Source of the DNA: Dehalococcoidia bacterium | GTDB lineage: Bacteria; Chloroflexota; Dehalococcoidia; GIF9; AB-539-J10 | DNA length: 64,000 nt | Reading direction: 5' to 3' | NCBI GenBank assembly: GCA_030602785.1 | Contig: JAUVZB010000002.1 | Coordinates: 48,458 to 112,457, forward strand | In this document: piece by piece, positions 34,474 to 43,286 of the stretch | Position numbering within the stretch: the stretch's first letter is position 1 | How the letters are laid out: each line of letters starts with the position of its first letter | Position numbers and translations under genes: made by a program | The notes under the pieces: model-generated | What the model saw: the letters and a program-made list of their open reading frames with translations, nothing else | Databases searched by the model: none | What the model was told of the DNA's origin: nothing

Positions 34474-34800
34474 GCAGGCCGCCTCCCGGGCATTTCGCAA
34501 CCGAAACGGCGGGAAGATGGGTGCGGGTCGATGCAGTGAACCACGTAGCCACGAGGCGGGGGGCTATCGCAGCATCTCGCTGATATCGAAGCCAGTCAGC
34601 CCGGGGCATGAGTGCCCCCGCAGCCGCTGTCATGTGTCACCTCTGCCCAACTGAGTCGGCTCCAGCGCCGGGCACACACGGTTGCATCGGAACAGTATCA
34701 TCACACTTCTGCTGACCCGCACCCCCGAACACGCTCCAGTGTGGTCAATCATCAGTGTCACAAGAAGGACATGTCCAGGGAACTCCGCATGCGAACGCCA
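34474..34800. other. intergenic stretch, no supported gene
   Basis: Both flanking genes lie on the minus strand. No frame with a good start or family signature and no RNA gene is seen. Confidence 0.4.
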
Positions 34801-35031
34801 CTAGATACCGCACGATGTGCAGTTACCGGTGCTACACGTTGAACAGCTGCTGCCACCGGCACCCGAGAAAGACAGGTCATCTGAGCCGGAGCAGAAGAAA
34901 GATGAGAACAACCGCGTGGGACCGACAACTCCACAATCAGGACACTTAAGGTCCGAGCCATCCTCTCCGATAGCCTGTCGAACCTCGAATCTCTTGCCAC
35001 ACCCGTCACACTCGTACTCATAGATCGGCAT
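34801..35031 (-). CDS. FmdB-family zinc ribbon protein
   Basis: A 76-residue protein beginning MPIYEYECDGCGKRFEVRQAIGEDGSDLKCPDCG, the FmdB (putative regulatory) zinc ribbon with two CxxC pairs. The tail is unusual: FSGAGGSSCSTCSTGNCTSCGI has four more cysteines, possibly a second metal site. FmdB was linked to amidase/formamidase regulation in another genus, but function is generally unknown. GGAGGTACTGT precedes the ATG. Confidence 0.88.
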   Translation of the reverse strand: MPIYEYECDGCGKRFEVRQAIGEDGSDLKCPDCGVVGPTRLFSSFFCSGSDDLSFSGAGGSSCSTCSTGNCTSCGI

Positions 35032-35294
35032 ACAGTACCTCCAGGGACTCGTGTAGAGCCTCACACTCTACGCTGCTACTGCGCCCGGCTGCCGGTCAGG
35101 CAGACCTGCCCACATAGCCGACGCAAGGCGCGCCCACAGTCCCATTTCTTATACCGCTGAATTGTAGCACTCCCGAAGCCGGATGCCTGCCGGGACCGCC
35201 ACGCCGAGTCATCATCGAGACAGAGGCCCACTTCCCCACTACCTGCCTGCCCCAAAGGCTTGATAGGCCGGGGCGACTGTGTTAGACATGTCAC

Positions 35295-35567
35295 ATGACT
35301 CGAATCGAGCTGAGCCCTACTGCCGAGCAGTGTATCGAGACAACCGCACGCCGGCGATTTCATCGTCTCACCGAGTCGATTCTCCGTGGGGAGAAGACAG
35401 ACGACGCGACACTGGACGAGATTGAACTCCTGCGGCGATTCCTCGAGACGGCTGACTTCGCGCGGCTGAGAGCAGAGAGCGAGAAGGAACTGCACAGCGG
35501 ACGAAGTGTCACATTCCAGGTATTCCGGACTCACGGTAAGGTCACACAGCGGATGCAGGTGACCTAG
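35295..35567 (+). CDS. hypothetical protein ending at an inserted element
   Basis: A 90-residue, mainly helical, charged protein (TAEQCIETTARRRFHRLTESILRGEKTDDATLDEIELLRRFLETADFARLRAESEKELHSG). No family recognised. Its stop codon TAG is part of the CTAG at which the 378-bp inverted-repeat element begins, so the coding region appears complete and untouched. No strong ribosome-binding site is visible. Confidence 0.6.
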   Translation: MTRIELSPTAEQCIETTARRRFHRLTESILRGEKTDDATLDEIELLRRFLETADFARLRAESEKELHSGRSVTFQVFRTHGKVTQRMQVT

Positions 35568-35945
35568 GAGCCTGTCGGAATAACCACACTCACGGTGAGG
35601 CTACACAGCGTAGGGCAGGGTTGGTGCGCCACTTCACGAAGGCCGGGAGTGCGCGAAGCGCGAAATGCAGGGGCACGTTGCACGTGCCCGGTGGACGCGA
35701 GGCGGTCCGAATGTAGGGGCAGGCCTCTGCGCCTGCCCGTGGTGGAGGCGATGGCTGCAGGTGGAAGTGTTGGCGCAACCAACCGTCGACGGTGTACAAA
35801 CCCGTGGCGGGCGGACACAGAGGTCCGCCCCTACACTAGGGGACTCGACCGTGAATGATGATAATGAGTGGCGTGTCAACAGCGCGACATGGCCAAGTTG
35901 CTCCCTTCGTACCAATACCAAGGGGGCTGTTTCTCCGACAGGCTC
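35568..35945. mobile_element. 378-bp MITE-like element with CTAG target duplication
   Basis: The ends are a perfect inverted repeat GAGCCTGTCGGA (35568-35579 and 35934-35945), flanked on both sides by CTAG (35564-35567, 35946-35949). No transposase gene fits inside. The interior has three hairpin-forming arms built on GGGGCACG...CGTGCCC, GGGGCAGGC...GCCTGCCC and GGGCGGAC...GTCCGCCC. The same end sequence recurs after polA at 63865. Confidence 0.78.
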
Positions 35946-36416
35946 CTAGGGTTCGAGGAGCACAACCGCGTAGGCCGCCATTCCCTCACCACGTCCGATG
36001 AAGCCAAGGCCGTCATTCGTCTTCGCTTTGACAGAGACACGCTCCGGGACAACTCCCATCGCTGCGCCGAGCGTCTCCCTCATCTGCCTGATGAAAGGCG
36101 AGAGCAGCGGGCCCTCCGCAATGACGACCACATCAACATTCGCAACGCTCAGCCCCATCTCCGCAATCATCCCGGCGACTGTCTCCAGCAAGTCGATACT
36201 GGAGACGTCCCGGAACCGCGCGTCGCCGCTGGGGAAATGCGTCCCGATATCCGCGAGACACGCCGCCCCGCAAATGGCATCCACAACAGCGTGAGTGACT
36301 AGATCAGCATCGCTCCACCCATCAAGACCCCGTGCGAAGGGCACATCAACACCACCGAGAATCAGTCTCCTGCCCTCCACAAGGCGATGGCTGTCGTAGC
36401 CTGCTCCGATTCTCAT
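35946..36416 (-). CDS. ispF: 2-C-methyl-D-erythritol 2,4-cyclodiphosphate synthase
   Basis: A 156-residue enzyme of the non-mevalonate isoprenoid pathway that cyclises CDP-ME 2-phosphate with release of CMP. MRIGAGYDSHRLVEGRRLILGGV carries the Asp-X-His zinc site; GWSDADLVTHAVVDAICGAACLADIGTHFP and KAKTNDGLGFIGRGEG complete the signature. ATG 36416 overlaps the ispD stop by four bases. Its own TAG stop lies in the CTAG flanking the inserted element. Confidence 0.95.
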   Translation of the reverse strand: MRIGAGYDSHRLVEGRRLILGGVDVPFARGLDGWSDADLVTHAVVDAICGAACLADIGTHFPSGDARFRDVSSIDLLETVAGMIAEMGLSVANVDVVVIAEGPLLSPFIRQMRETLGAAMGVVPERVSVKAKTNDGLGFIGRGEGMAAYAVVLLEP

Positions 36417-37093
36417 GTGGAATCCCCCCATCTCTCTGCGATTAACCTGGCCAGGAGCAGGTCCTCCGGAGTGGTCACTTTCAGGTTCTGATAGGAGCCG
36501 GGATACAGGCGAACGGTACAACCAAGCCTCTCCGCAAGCATGGCATCGTCAGTGACTGCGTCGCTCATGCCTGCGCAGGCGTCGCGAATGATGTCCGCGC
36601 GAAAGACCTGAGGTGTTTGAGCAGCGCGGAGCACGTCGCGTTCTAGCGTCCGCAGGACGTTGTTCGACTCATCCGCCACCTTCACCGTGTCCTTGACCGG
36701 TACCGCGGCGACAGCAACGCCGGTCTCCCGCGCCGAGCGGAGTCCCTCTTCCAGCAGCTCTTGCGTCAGGAAGGGACGGTCACCATCATGCACAATCACC
36801 CAGCCCACCTCTCCAATGGCTCGAAGCGCGTTCCCGACCGAGTCCTGCCGGCGGTCTCCGCCGAGACAGAACCTGGTCTTGGTCCATCCCCGCGTGCGGC
36901 ACAGTTCCTCACCAAGAGCGATTGTGTCGGGATTGAGGGCAACAACCACATCAGTGACCAGGTCGCAGCGCTCCAGCGTATCGATGCACCACGCCAGCAG
37001 TGATTTCCCGCCCAGGCAGAGAAACAGCTTGTCCTCACCACACATCCGCGTGCCACGCCCCGCGGCAGGGACAACCACACCAACCCGTTCCAT
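36413..37093 (-). CDS. ispD: 2-C-methyl-D-erythritol 4-phosphate cytidylyltransferase
   Basis: A 226-residue nucleotidyltransferase making CDP-methylerythritol from MEP and CTP. VGVVVPAAGRGTRMCGEDKLFLCLGGKSLLAW is the nucleotide-binding loop; VIVHDGDRPFL and VPVKDTVK are conserved. ATG 37093 is preferred to a TTG two codons upstream. It sits two bases after the radA stop and overlaps ispF, so radA-ispD-ispF form one unit. Confidence 0.94.
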   Translation of the reverse strand: MERVGVVVPAAGRGTRMCGEDKLFLCLGGKSLLAWCIDTLERCDLVTDVVVALNPDTIALGEELCRTRGWTKTRFCLGGDRRQDSVGNALRAIGEVGWVIVHDGDRPFLTQELLEEGLRSARETGVAVAAVPVKDTVKVADESNNVLRTLERDVLRAAQTPQVFRADIIRDACAGMSDAVTDDAMLAERLGCTVRLYPGSYQNLKVTTPEDLLLARLIAERWGDST

Positions 37094-37095
37094 TG

Positions 37096-38508
37096 TCAAA
37101 CCTGCGCGCCTGTTTCACCGCTCTCGCGCTCAAACGCGAAAGCAAGCGCCTGGCCGAGTGATGTCGCATACAGCGGCTTTATCCCGGAGACCTCTGAAGG
37201 CGGCAGCTTCGCATCAGATGGAAGGAGGCAGCTTTCGAAGCCGAGTCGTGCTGCTTCGGCCAGACGTCTCGCGGGCTGGGACACGGCTCTCAACTCACCC
37301 CCGAGTCCAAGTTCTCCGAAGACAACGAGTCCTCGCCTGGGAGCCCTGTCCCGCATGCTTGAGACGATTGCCAGCGCCACCCCGAGGTCCGCAGCCGGCT
37401 CCGAGATCCTCAGGCCACCTGTCACGTTCACAATAACATCCTGGTTGGATAGCTTCAGCCTGGTTCGTTTCGTCAGGACAGCCGTAATGAGAAGAAGACG
37501 GTTCACGTCGAACCCGTTGGCCACCCGCCTCGGCGGTCCAAATCCTGAGGGGGTGCTGAGAGCTTGTATCTCCGCCAGAAGCGGTCGACTGCCTTCCAGC
37601 ACGGGCACAACCACGGCCCCACTGGCTTCGCCCCTGTCTCTGCCAACGAAGATGCTGGACGGATTCTCGACCTCGGCCAGGCCGTTGGAAACCATCTCGA
37701 AGACCCCGAGTTCGTCAGTGGAGCCAAACCGGTTCTTGACGCTTCGAACCAGCCGGTACGCACTGTGCCTCTCGCCCTCCATGTAGAGGACGACATCCAC
37801 GATATGATCGAGGGCTCCGGGACCCGCGATGGAACCATCTTTCGTGACATGCCCCGCCATGAGAACGGGGACAGAACGCTGCTTCGCGAATCTCATGAGG
37901 GCCAGCGTGCTCTCACGAACCTGGCTCAGGCTACCCTGCGCACCGGGAACGCCATCCAGGCACATGGTCTGGATTGAGTCAACGATGACCATCGCCGGCG
38001 TCATCACCGACAGGTGGCTGAGGACAGCGTCCAGGTTCGTCTCCGGCAGGAGGATGATGTTCTCGCCCGATACGCCGAGCCGGATGGAGCGAAGCCTCAC
38101 TTGCTGTGAGGACTCCTCGCCCGATACGTACACAACCGGGCTGCCATCGTGCGCCATTCGGGAGCAGACCTGGAGAAGAAGCGTTGACTTGCCGATGCCC
38201 GGTTCCCCTCCAAGCAGCACGAGCGATCCGGGCACAAGCCCCCCACCGAGAACCCTGTCGAACTCGGAGATGCCCAGACTCAGACGCGGAGTGGCATCCA
38301 GGGCTACGGCGGCAAGCTCCTCGGGACTTGCGCTGTTTGAAAGAGAGCGCAGACCGGAGGGAGGACGGCGCTCAACGGAGACAGGTTCGAAGCTATTCCA
38401 GCTTTCGCAGCCAGGACAACGCCCGAGCCATCTCAGGCTCTCGCGACCACACTGCTGACAGATGAATATCTGCTTAAGCTTGCCCTTGTCGCGATTCTCA
38501 GGCGTCAC
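37096..38508 (-). CDS. radA: DNA repair protein RadA
   Basis: A 470-residue RadA/Sms protein that drives branch migration in recombination. An N-terminal C4 zinc finger (CQQCGRESLRWLGRCPGC) precedes a RecA-like ATPase with Walker A GGEPGIGKSTLL, the RadA-specific VKNRFGSTDELGVFEM motif and a C-terminal Lon-protease-like domain (NVTGGLRISEPAADLGVALAIVSS). The start is GTG at 38508, 18 bases after the clpC stop; no strong ribosome-binding site is seen. Confidence 0.96.
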   Translation of the reverse strand: MTPENRDKGKLKQIFICQQCGRESLRWLGRCPGCESWNSFEPVSVERRPPSGLRSLSNSASPEELAAVALDATPRLSLGISEFDRVLGGGLVPGSLVLLGGEPGIGKSTLLLQVCSRMAHDGSPVVYVSGEESSQQVRLRSIRLGVSGENIILLPETNLDAVLSHLSVMTPAMVIVDSIQTMCLDGVPGAQGSLSQVRESTLALMRFAKQRSVPVLMAGHVTKDGSIAGPGALDHIVDVVLYMEGERHSAYRLVRSVKNRFGSTDELGVFEMVSNGLAEVENPSSIFVGRDRGEASGAVVVPVLEGSRPLLAEIQALSTPSGFGPPRRVANGFDVNRLLLITAVLTKRTRLKLSNQDVIVNVTGGLRISEPAADLGVALAIVSSMRDRAPRRGLVVFGELGLGGELRAVSQPARRLAEAARLGFESCLLPSDAKLPPSEVSGIKPLYATSLGQALAFAFERESGETGAQV

Positions 38509-38526
38509 ACTCGGTGTCTGGCGAGT

Positions 38527-40983
38527 CTATGACACAGCTTCCCGGACAAGAGGGCGCATGACAAGCTGATCATCCTCGCAGTCGATCTCCACGGCGTCTC
38601 CGGACTGGAACTCACTACGCAGGATTGCGTCGGAGAGCTGGTCCTCAAGCATGGTCTGAATAAGCCGACGCAGCGGCCGGGCCCCGAATACCGGATCATA
38701 GCCCTTGCTGCCCAACAAGTCCTTCGCCGCTTCCGATACCTCGATAGTGATGTTCTTTTCCTTCAGCGCCGCAGCCACCTGGGCAAGCATGAGGTCGACA
38801 ATCTGGCGAAGTTCTTCCCTGCCCAGAGAATGAAACACAACGGAAGCGTCAAGACGGTTGAGGAACTCGGGACGGAACCGGTTTTTCAACTCCGTGAGGA
38901 CCCGGTCCTTCATCTTCTCGTAGTCCTGCTGCTGCTTCTGAGCCCCGTCGGAATGCGTCGGGAAACCGATGTTCATGTCCTTGCGAATAAGCTCCGCACC
39001 GACGTTGCTGGTCATGATGATGATGCTGTTCCGGAAGTCCACCTTCCGACCCTTGGCGTCGGTGAGATGGCCATCGTCGAAAATCTGCAACAGGATGTTG
39101 AACACGTCATAATGGGCCTTCTCAATCTCGTCGAGCAGGATGCAGCAGTACGACTTGCGGCGAACCGCCTCGGTGAGCTGACCACCATCGTCATAGCCGA
39201 CATAGCCCGGTGGCGCGCCGACGAGCCGTGCAACAGTATGGCGCTCCATAAATTCAGACATGTCCAGGCGGATGAGAGTATCCTCGGCGCCAAACATGAA
39301 CTCGGAGAGCGCCCTCGCGAGCTCGGTCTTGCCGACGCCGGTCGGCCCCAGGAAGATAAAGACACCGATTGGGCGCCTCGGATCCTTCAGGCCGGCCCGG
39401 GCACGACGGACAGCCCTGGCAATCGTCGTGACTGCCTCACCCTGGCCGATTATGCGCTTGTGAAGGGCATCTTCCATCTGTAGCAGCCGGGAGCTCTCAT
39501 CGGAACTCAGGCGCACAACAGGAATGCCCGTCCACATACTGACGACCTCGGCCACATCATCCTCGCCGACCTCGGGTTTCTCCGTTGCGCGCTGAACCTG
39601 CCACTCCTGCTCAACGGTGGTTACTTTGTCCATGAGCTGGAGTTCGCGCTCGCGCAACTCGCTTGAGTACTCGTACTGCTGTGAGGCAATGGCTGTCTCT
39701 TTCTCGCGTCTGAGGCTCTCCAGCGCCTTGCGAGCTTCGGTGAGTCCGATAGGAGCGCTGCCGCGCCGTATGCGAACGCGAGAGCTCGCTTCGTCAATGA
39801 CATCAATGGCCTTGTCGGGTAGAAAGCGGTCAGCGATGTAGCGCGAGGCAAGAGATGCGGCGCTACTGAGTGCGTCATCGGAGATAGTCAGCTGATGGAA
39901 GTCCTCGTAGCGGGACCTTACGCCATGCAGTATGCCGAGCGTCTCCTCAACAGTCGGCTCAGCAACCAGAACCGTCTGGAACCTGCGTTCGAGAGCCGGA
40001 TCCTTCTCAACGTACTTGCGGTAGTCGTTGAGAGTTGTTGCGCCAATGCACTGCAGATGTCCACGAGACAGCGCAGGCTTGAGCATGTTGGAGGCATCGA
40101 CCGCACCCTCGGCGGCACCCGCCCCGACAATAGTATGCATCTCGTCAATGAAGAGAACGCAGTTGCCCGACGCCTTCTCCTCCTCAATGACCTTCTTCAT
40201 GCGCTCTTCGAATTCGCCACGGTACTTGGTGCCCGCGACGAGCGAGCCGATGTCGAGGGCGACAATCCTCTTTCCCTGGAGGACCTCCGGAACATCCCCC
40301 TCCACCACTCGCTGTGCAAGACCCTCGACTATTGCGGTCTTTCCGACTCCCGGCTCGCCTATGAGCGCCGGGTTGTTCTTCGTGCGCCTGCTCAGGATCT
40401 GAATGACCCGCTCGATCTCCTTCGTGCGCCCGATGATTGGATCGAGCTTGCCCGAACGCGCAAGCTCAGTAAGATCAGTGCCAAGCTGGTCGAGGGTAGG
40501 GGTCTTGCTCGCCGTCCGATTGGTCCGGGCACGGACGACATCGTGCTTCATCACCTGGGCGGCCTCTTCGCGGGCGCGCTCGAGCGTGATACCGAAGTTC
40601 TCCAGCACGTTACAGGCCACGCCTTCCTTGCCGCCAAGCAGGCCGAGCAACAAGTGCTCGCTGCCTATGTAGGTGGAGTTGAGTCGCCTTGCCTCGTCAA
40701 CCGCTATCTCAATCGCCCTCTTCGCACGCGGTGAGAGGCTTATCTCGCCTGTGGTCCGGCGCTCGCCTTTGCCAACGACGAACTCCACAGCGGCGCGCAC
40801 CTTAGTGAGAGGGACTCCAAGATTCGTGAGGACCTTCGAGGCGACGCCGGCCTCCTCACCAACAATTCCAAGGAGGATGTGCTCGGTGTCGATATAGCTG
40901 TGACCGAGGCGTTTCGCTTCTTCCTGAGCCTTTGTCAGGACTCTGCGGGCACCTTCGGAAAACCGCTCAAAACCGCTACTCAT
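38527..40983 (-). CDS. clpC: Clp protease ATP-binding subunit ClpC
   Basis: An 818-residue AAA+ unfoldase. It has a double Clp_N domain (about 1-140), a first ATPase with Walker [14 protein letters not shown], a short middle coiled coil ([31 protein letters not shown]) and a second ATPase with [12 protein letters not shown]. The MNIGFPTH segment before the second arginine region is the [ILV]GF loop that docks on ClpP. It feeds damaged proteins to ClpP. The promoter lies at 41043-41015, giving a leader of about 25 bases. Confidence 0.95.
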   Translation of the reverse strand: MSSGFERFSEGARRVLTKAQEEAKRLGHSYIDTEHILLGIVGEEAGVASKVLTNLGVPLTKVRAAVEFVVGKGERRTTGEISLSPRAKRAIEIAVDEARRLNSTYIGSEHLLLGLLGGKEGVACNVLENFGITLERAREEAAQVMKHDVVRARTNRTASKTPTLDQLGTDLTELARSGKLDPIIGRTKEIERVIQILSRRTKNNPALIGEPGVGKTAIVEGLAQRVVEGDVPEVLQGKRIVALDIGSLVAGTKYRGEFEERMKKVIEEEKASGNCVLFIDEMHTIVGAGAAEGAVDASNMLKPALSRGHLQCIGATTLNDYRKYVEKDPALERRFQTVLVAEPTVEETLGILHGVRSRYEDFHQLTISDDALSSAASLASRYIADRFLPDKAIDVIDEASSRVRIRRGSAPIGLTEARKALESLRREKETAIASQQYEYSSELRERELQLMDKVTTVEQEWQVQRATEKPEVGEDDVAEVVSMWTGIPVVRLSSDESSRLLQMEDALHKRIIGQGEAVTTIARAVRRARAGLKDPRRPIGVFIFLGPTGVGKTELARALSEFMFGAEDTLIRLDMSEFMERHTVARLVGAPPGYVGYDDGGQLTEAVRRKSYCCILLDEIEKAHYDVFNILLQIFDDGHLTDAKGRKVDFRNSIIIMTSNVGAELIRKDMNIGFPTHSDGAQKQQQDYEKMKDRVLTELKNRFRPEFLNRLDASVVFHSLGREELRQIVDLMLAQVAAALKEKNITIEVSEAAKDLLGSKGYDPVFGARPLRRLIQTMLEDQLSDAILRSEFQSGDAVEIDCEDDQLVMRPLVREAVS

Positions 40984-41014
40984 ACGTACAACTACCCTTC
41001 GAACCCTGCTTCGA

Positions 41015-41043
41015 AGTATAGTAGATGCACCTGGGGCAGTCAA
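41015..41043 (-). promoter_or_regulatory. promoter of clpC
   Basis: Minus strand TTGACT, 17-base spacer, TATACT. The predicted transcription start is about 25 bases from the clpC ATG. The divergent rsmD promoter starts 14 bases away. Confidence 0.7.
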
Positions 41044-41056
41044 ACGTTTGGAGCTA

Positions 41057-41086
41057 TTGATGAACGTACGTGGCGCATAGTACAAT
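41057..41086 (+). promoter_or_regulatory. promoter of rsmD
   Basis: TTGATG (41057-41062), 18-base spacer, TACAAT (41081-41086), about 15 leader bases before the rsmD ATG. Confidence 0.6.
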
Positions 41087-41108
41087 GCAGCACCATTCGG
41101 GGCGTAGA

Positions 41109-41660
41109 ATGCGAGTTGTGGGGGGACGTGCGGGGGGTATCGAGCTGAGGGCCCCCTCGGGGCGGCGGGTGAGACCCACCACGAGCCTGACGAGGCAGGC
41201 CATCTTCTCGATGCTTGAGAGTTGCGGCTGCAGCTGCGAGGTTGTGCTCGATCTGTTCGCCGGCACAGGGGCGCTTGGCATTGAGGCCCTGAGCAGAGGT
41301 GCTGCCTGGTGTGACTTCGTGGACCGGAGCCATGACTGTTGCAGCGTCATCAGGCAGAATCTGGCAAAGACAGGTTTCGCCGACCTTGCGGGCGTATACT
41401 GCATCGCGGCGAGCAGGGCGACGGAAGTACTTGAACGGCAATACGACGTGATTTTCCTCGATCCTCCTTACGACGAACCATCCACCGACGGACTGTTGTC
41501 GGTCCTGTCCACGAGCAGGCTGCTTGCGCCGGACGCTCTCATGGTCGTCAGTCACGGCAACCGTCATCCACTGAGCGATACCCACGGGCCACTGACGGCC
41601 TGGAAGAAGCGTCGCTACGGCGACTCACATATCTCTATCTATCGTAGAGAGGAGCAATGA
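41109..41660 (+). CDS. rsmD: 16S rRNA (guanine-N2)-methyltransferase RsmD
   Basis: A 183-residue SAM-dependent methyltransferase that modifies G966 of 16S rRNA in E. coli. MRVVGGRAGGIELRAPSGRRVRPTTSLTRQAIFSML is the family start; VLDLFAGTGALGIEALSRGA binds SAM and FLDPPYD is the catalytic motif. ATG 41109 is chosen on homology of the N-terminus. coaD follows after one base, a very common gene pair. Confidence 0.94.
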   Translation: MRVVGGRAGGIELRAPSGRRVRPTTSLTRQAIFSMLESCGCSCEVVLDLFAGTGALGIEALSRGAAWCDFVDRSHDCCSVIRQNLAKTGFADLAGVYCIAASRATEVLERQYDVIFLDPPYDEPSTDGLLSVLSTSRLLAPDALMVVSHGNRHPLSDTHGPLTAWKKRRYGDSHISIYRREEQ

Positions 41661-41661
41661 G

Positions 41662-42201
41662 ATGACAATCGCGGTATATCCCGGCTCGTTCGACCCTATA
41701 ACGAACGGCCACGCCGACATAATCAGGAGGGCTTCGGCGCTTTTCGACTATCTCTTCGTTGCGGTCTATGACAGGCCGGAGAAGAAACTCCTGTTCAACG
41801 TGCAGGAGCGCGTTGACCTGGCCACCAAGGCCGCCGAGGGTATCCCCAACGTTACGGTCCAGTCCTTCTCGGGCCTGGTGGTTGACTTCATCCACCAGGT
41901 GAAGGCGGATGTCATGATTCGAGGGCTACGGGCAAACTCCGACTTCGAGCGGGAATTCGAGATGGCCCTGATGAACGGATCCCTCGCACCGGATATCGAG
42001 CTCGTATGCCTGATGACGAGCCCCAAGTACCAGTTCATCAGTTCCAGTGTCATCAAGGAAGTCGCAAGGCTCGGTGGCCGCCTCGACGGGATGGTATCCG
42101 ACTACGTGGCCGAGGCCCTCACTCACAAGTACGCCGACTACATACGAGAGGTTGAAAAACGGATGGGAGCCCAGTACAATAGTTCATCTACGCGTACCTG
42201 A
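41662..42201 (+). CDS. coaD: phosphopantetheine adenylyltransferase
   Basis: A 179-residue enzyme for the fourth step of coenzyme A synthesis, adding AMP to 4'-phosphopantetheine. VYPGSFDPITNGHADIIRRA contains the nucleotidyltransferase TxGH motif; MIRGLRANSDFEREFEMALMN and the later ISSSVIKEVARLGG (the ISSTxxR-type motif) complete the active site. GAGAGGAGCAATGAG precedes the ATG. Confidence 0.96.
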   Translation: MTIAVYPGSFDPITNGHADIIRRASALFDYLFVAVYDRPEKKLLFNVQERVDLATKAAEGIPNVTVQSFSGLVVDFIHQVKADVMIRGLRANSDFEREFEMALMNGSLAPDIELVCLMTSPKYQFISSSVIKEVARLGGRLDGMVSDYVAEALTHKYADYIREVEKRMGAQYNSSSTRT

Positions 42202-42218
42202 GGAGGTAGGGCAAGAGC

Positions 42219-42491
42219 ATGGCGTACAAGATCACAGATGACTGCATTAGCTGTGGCGCGTGCGAATCCGAGTGCAAGAACGAGGCCATCAGCGAGGGGG
42301 AAGCGGCGTACGTAATCGATGCCGATAAGTGCACCGAGTGCGTGGGCTGGTTCGAATCTGCTCGCTGCGCTGAGGTCTGCCCTGTCGGAGCGCCCGTGCA
42401 GGATCCAGACAACAGCGAGTCCAAGGAACAGCTCCTGGAGAAATTCAAGAAGCTGCATCCGGGCGAGACGCCGGTAGAGGGAACCTACTAG
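42219..42491 (+). CDS. 2x[4Fe-4S] ferredoxin
   Basis: A 90-residue ferredoxin. The first cluster motif is [11 protein letters not shown]; the second has an insertion, [22 protein letters not shown], as in YfhL/Alvin-type ferredoxins. A charged C-terminal tail follows. It is the third gene of the rsmD-coaD run. Its TAG stop and the TAG stop of the convergent proC gene share one CTAG. Confidence 0.94.
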   Translation: MAYKITDDCISCGACESECKNEAISEGEAAYVIDADKCTECVGWFESARCAEVCPVGAPVQDPDNSESKEQLLEKFKKLHPGETPVEGTY

Positions 42492-43279
42492 AGGCCCTTC
42501 GTTCTGGTGTAGGCGGCAGCAACCGCCTCGGCAATCAGTGTTCTCAAGCTGCCCTTCTCAAGTTCGTGGAGGGCAGTTGCTGTTGTCCCCCCGGGAGATG
42601 TGACCAGGTTTCTCAGTTCGGCGGGATGTTTCCCCGCTTCACGCAGGTATCCCATCGAGCCAAGAACCGTCTGCACGGCAAGCTCCTCCGCCATTGACCG
42701 CGGCATTCCAATCCTGACCGCTCCGTCAATCAGCGCCTCGACGAAGAGAAAAACGTAGGCAGGCCCGCTGCCGCTGAGCGCAGTGGCCATGTCCACGTAC
42801 TTCTCGTCCGGGACGTACAGTTCTTCGCCAAGAGCAGATAGAATCGTTCGCGCTCGCTCGATGTGCGGCTCTCCCGCTCCGGACGTGGCAGTCCACACCG
42901 TCATGCCCTGTCCAATCTGGGCCGGCATATTCGGCATGGCTCGGACGATGATGCCGTGCTCGAAGCGAGTGGCGAGCCTTTCCAGCTTGACCCCGGCGAG
43001 AATAGACAGCAGCAGCTGCCCCTCCTCGAGCTTTCCCATCTGACTCGCGGCCTTTTCGAGGTCCTGTGGCTTCACGGCGAGCACGACGACATCGGCTCCA
43101 CCTATGCAGTCCGACGGCTCCGGGTACGTATCCACACCATATTGCCGTTCAAGCAGCTCCCGCCGCCCCTCTGCCGGGTCGGCCACCCGCACCTGTCCGG
43201 GCGAAACCACTTCGCCCGCGAGCAGACGCCTGATGAGAGCCTCGGCCATCGTGCCACCGCCAACAAATGTCAGTTTCAT
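42488..43279 (-). CDS. proC: pyrroline-5-carboxylate reductase
   Basis: A 263-residue NAD(P)H-dependent enzyme for the last step of proline synthesis. [19 protein letters not shown] is the dinucleotide-binding start; [28 protein letters not shown] and the C-terminal [42 protein letters not shown] and [15 protein letters not shown] are family signatures. It follows leuS by seven bases with no separate ribosome-binding site, suggesting translational coupling. Confidence 0.96.
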   Translation of the reverse strand: MKLTFVGGGTMAEALIRRLLAGEVVSPGQVRVADPAEGRRELLERQYGVDTYPEPSDCIGGADVVVLAVKPQDLEKAASQMGKLEEGQLLLSILAGVKLERLATRFEHGIIVRAMPNMPAQIGQGMTVWTATSGAGEPHIERARTILSALGEELYVPDEKYVDMATALSGSGPAYVFLFVEALIDGAVRIGMPRSMAEELAVQTVLGSMGYLREAGKHPAELRNLVTSPGGTTATALHELEKGSLRTLIAEAVAAAYTRTKGL

Positions 43280-43286
43280 CTCATTG

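Noticed and set aside
35568-35945. GGGGCAGGC-type hairpins as a possible CRISPR or small RNA
   Set aside because: The arms are unequal, not regularly spaced repeats, and they lie inside an element with terminal inverted repeats.
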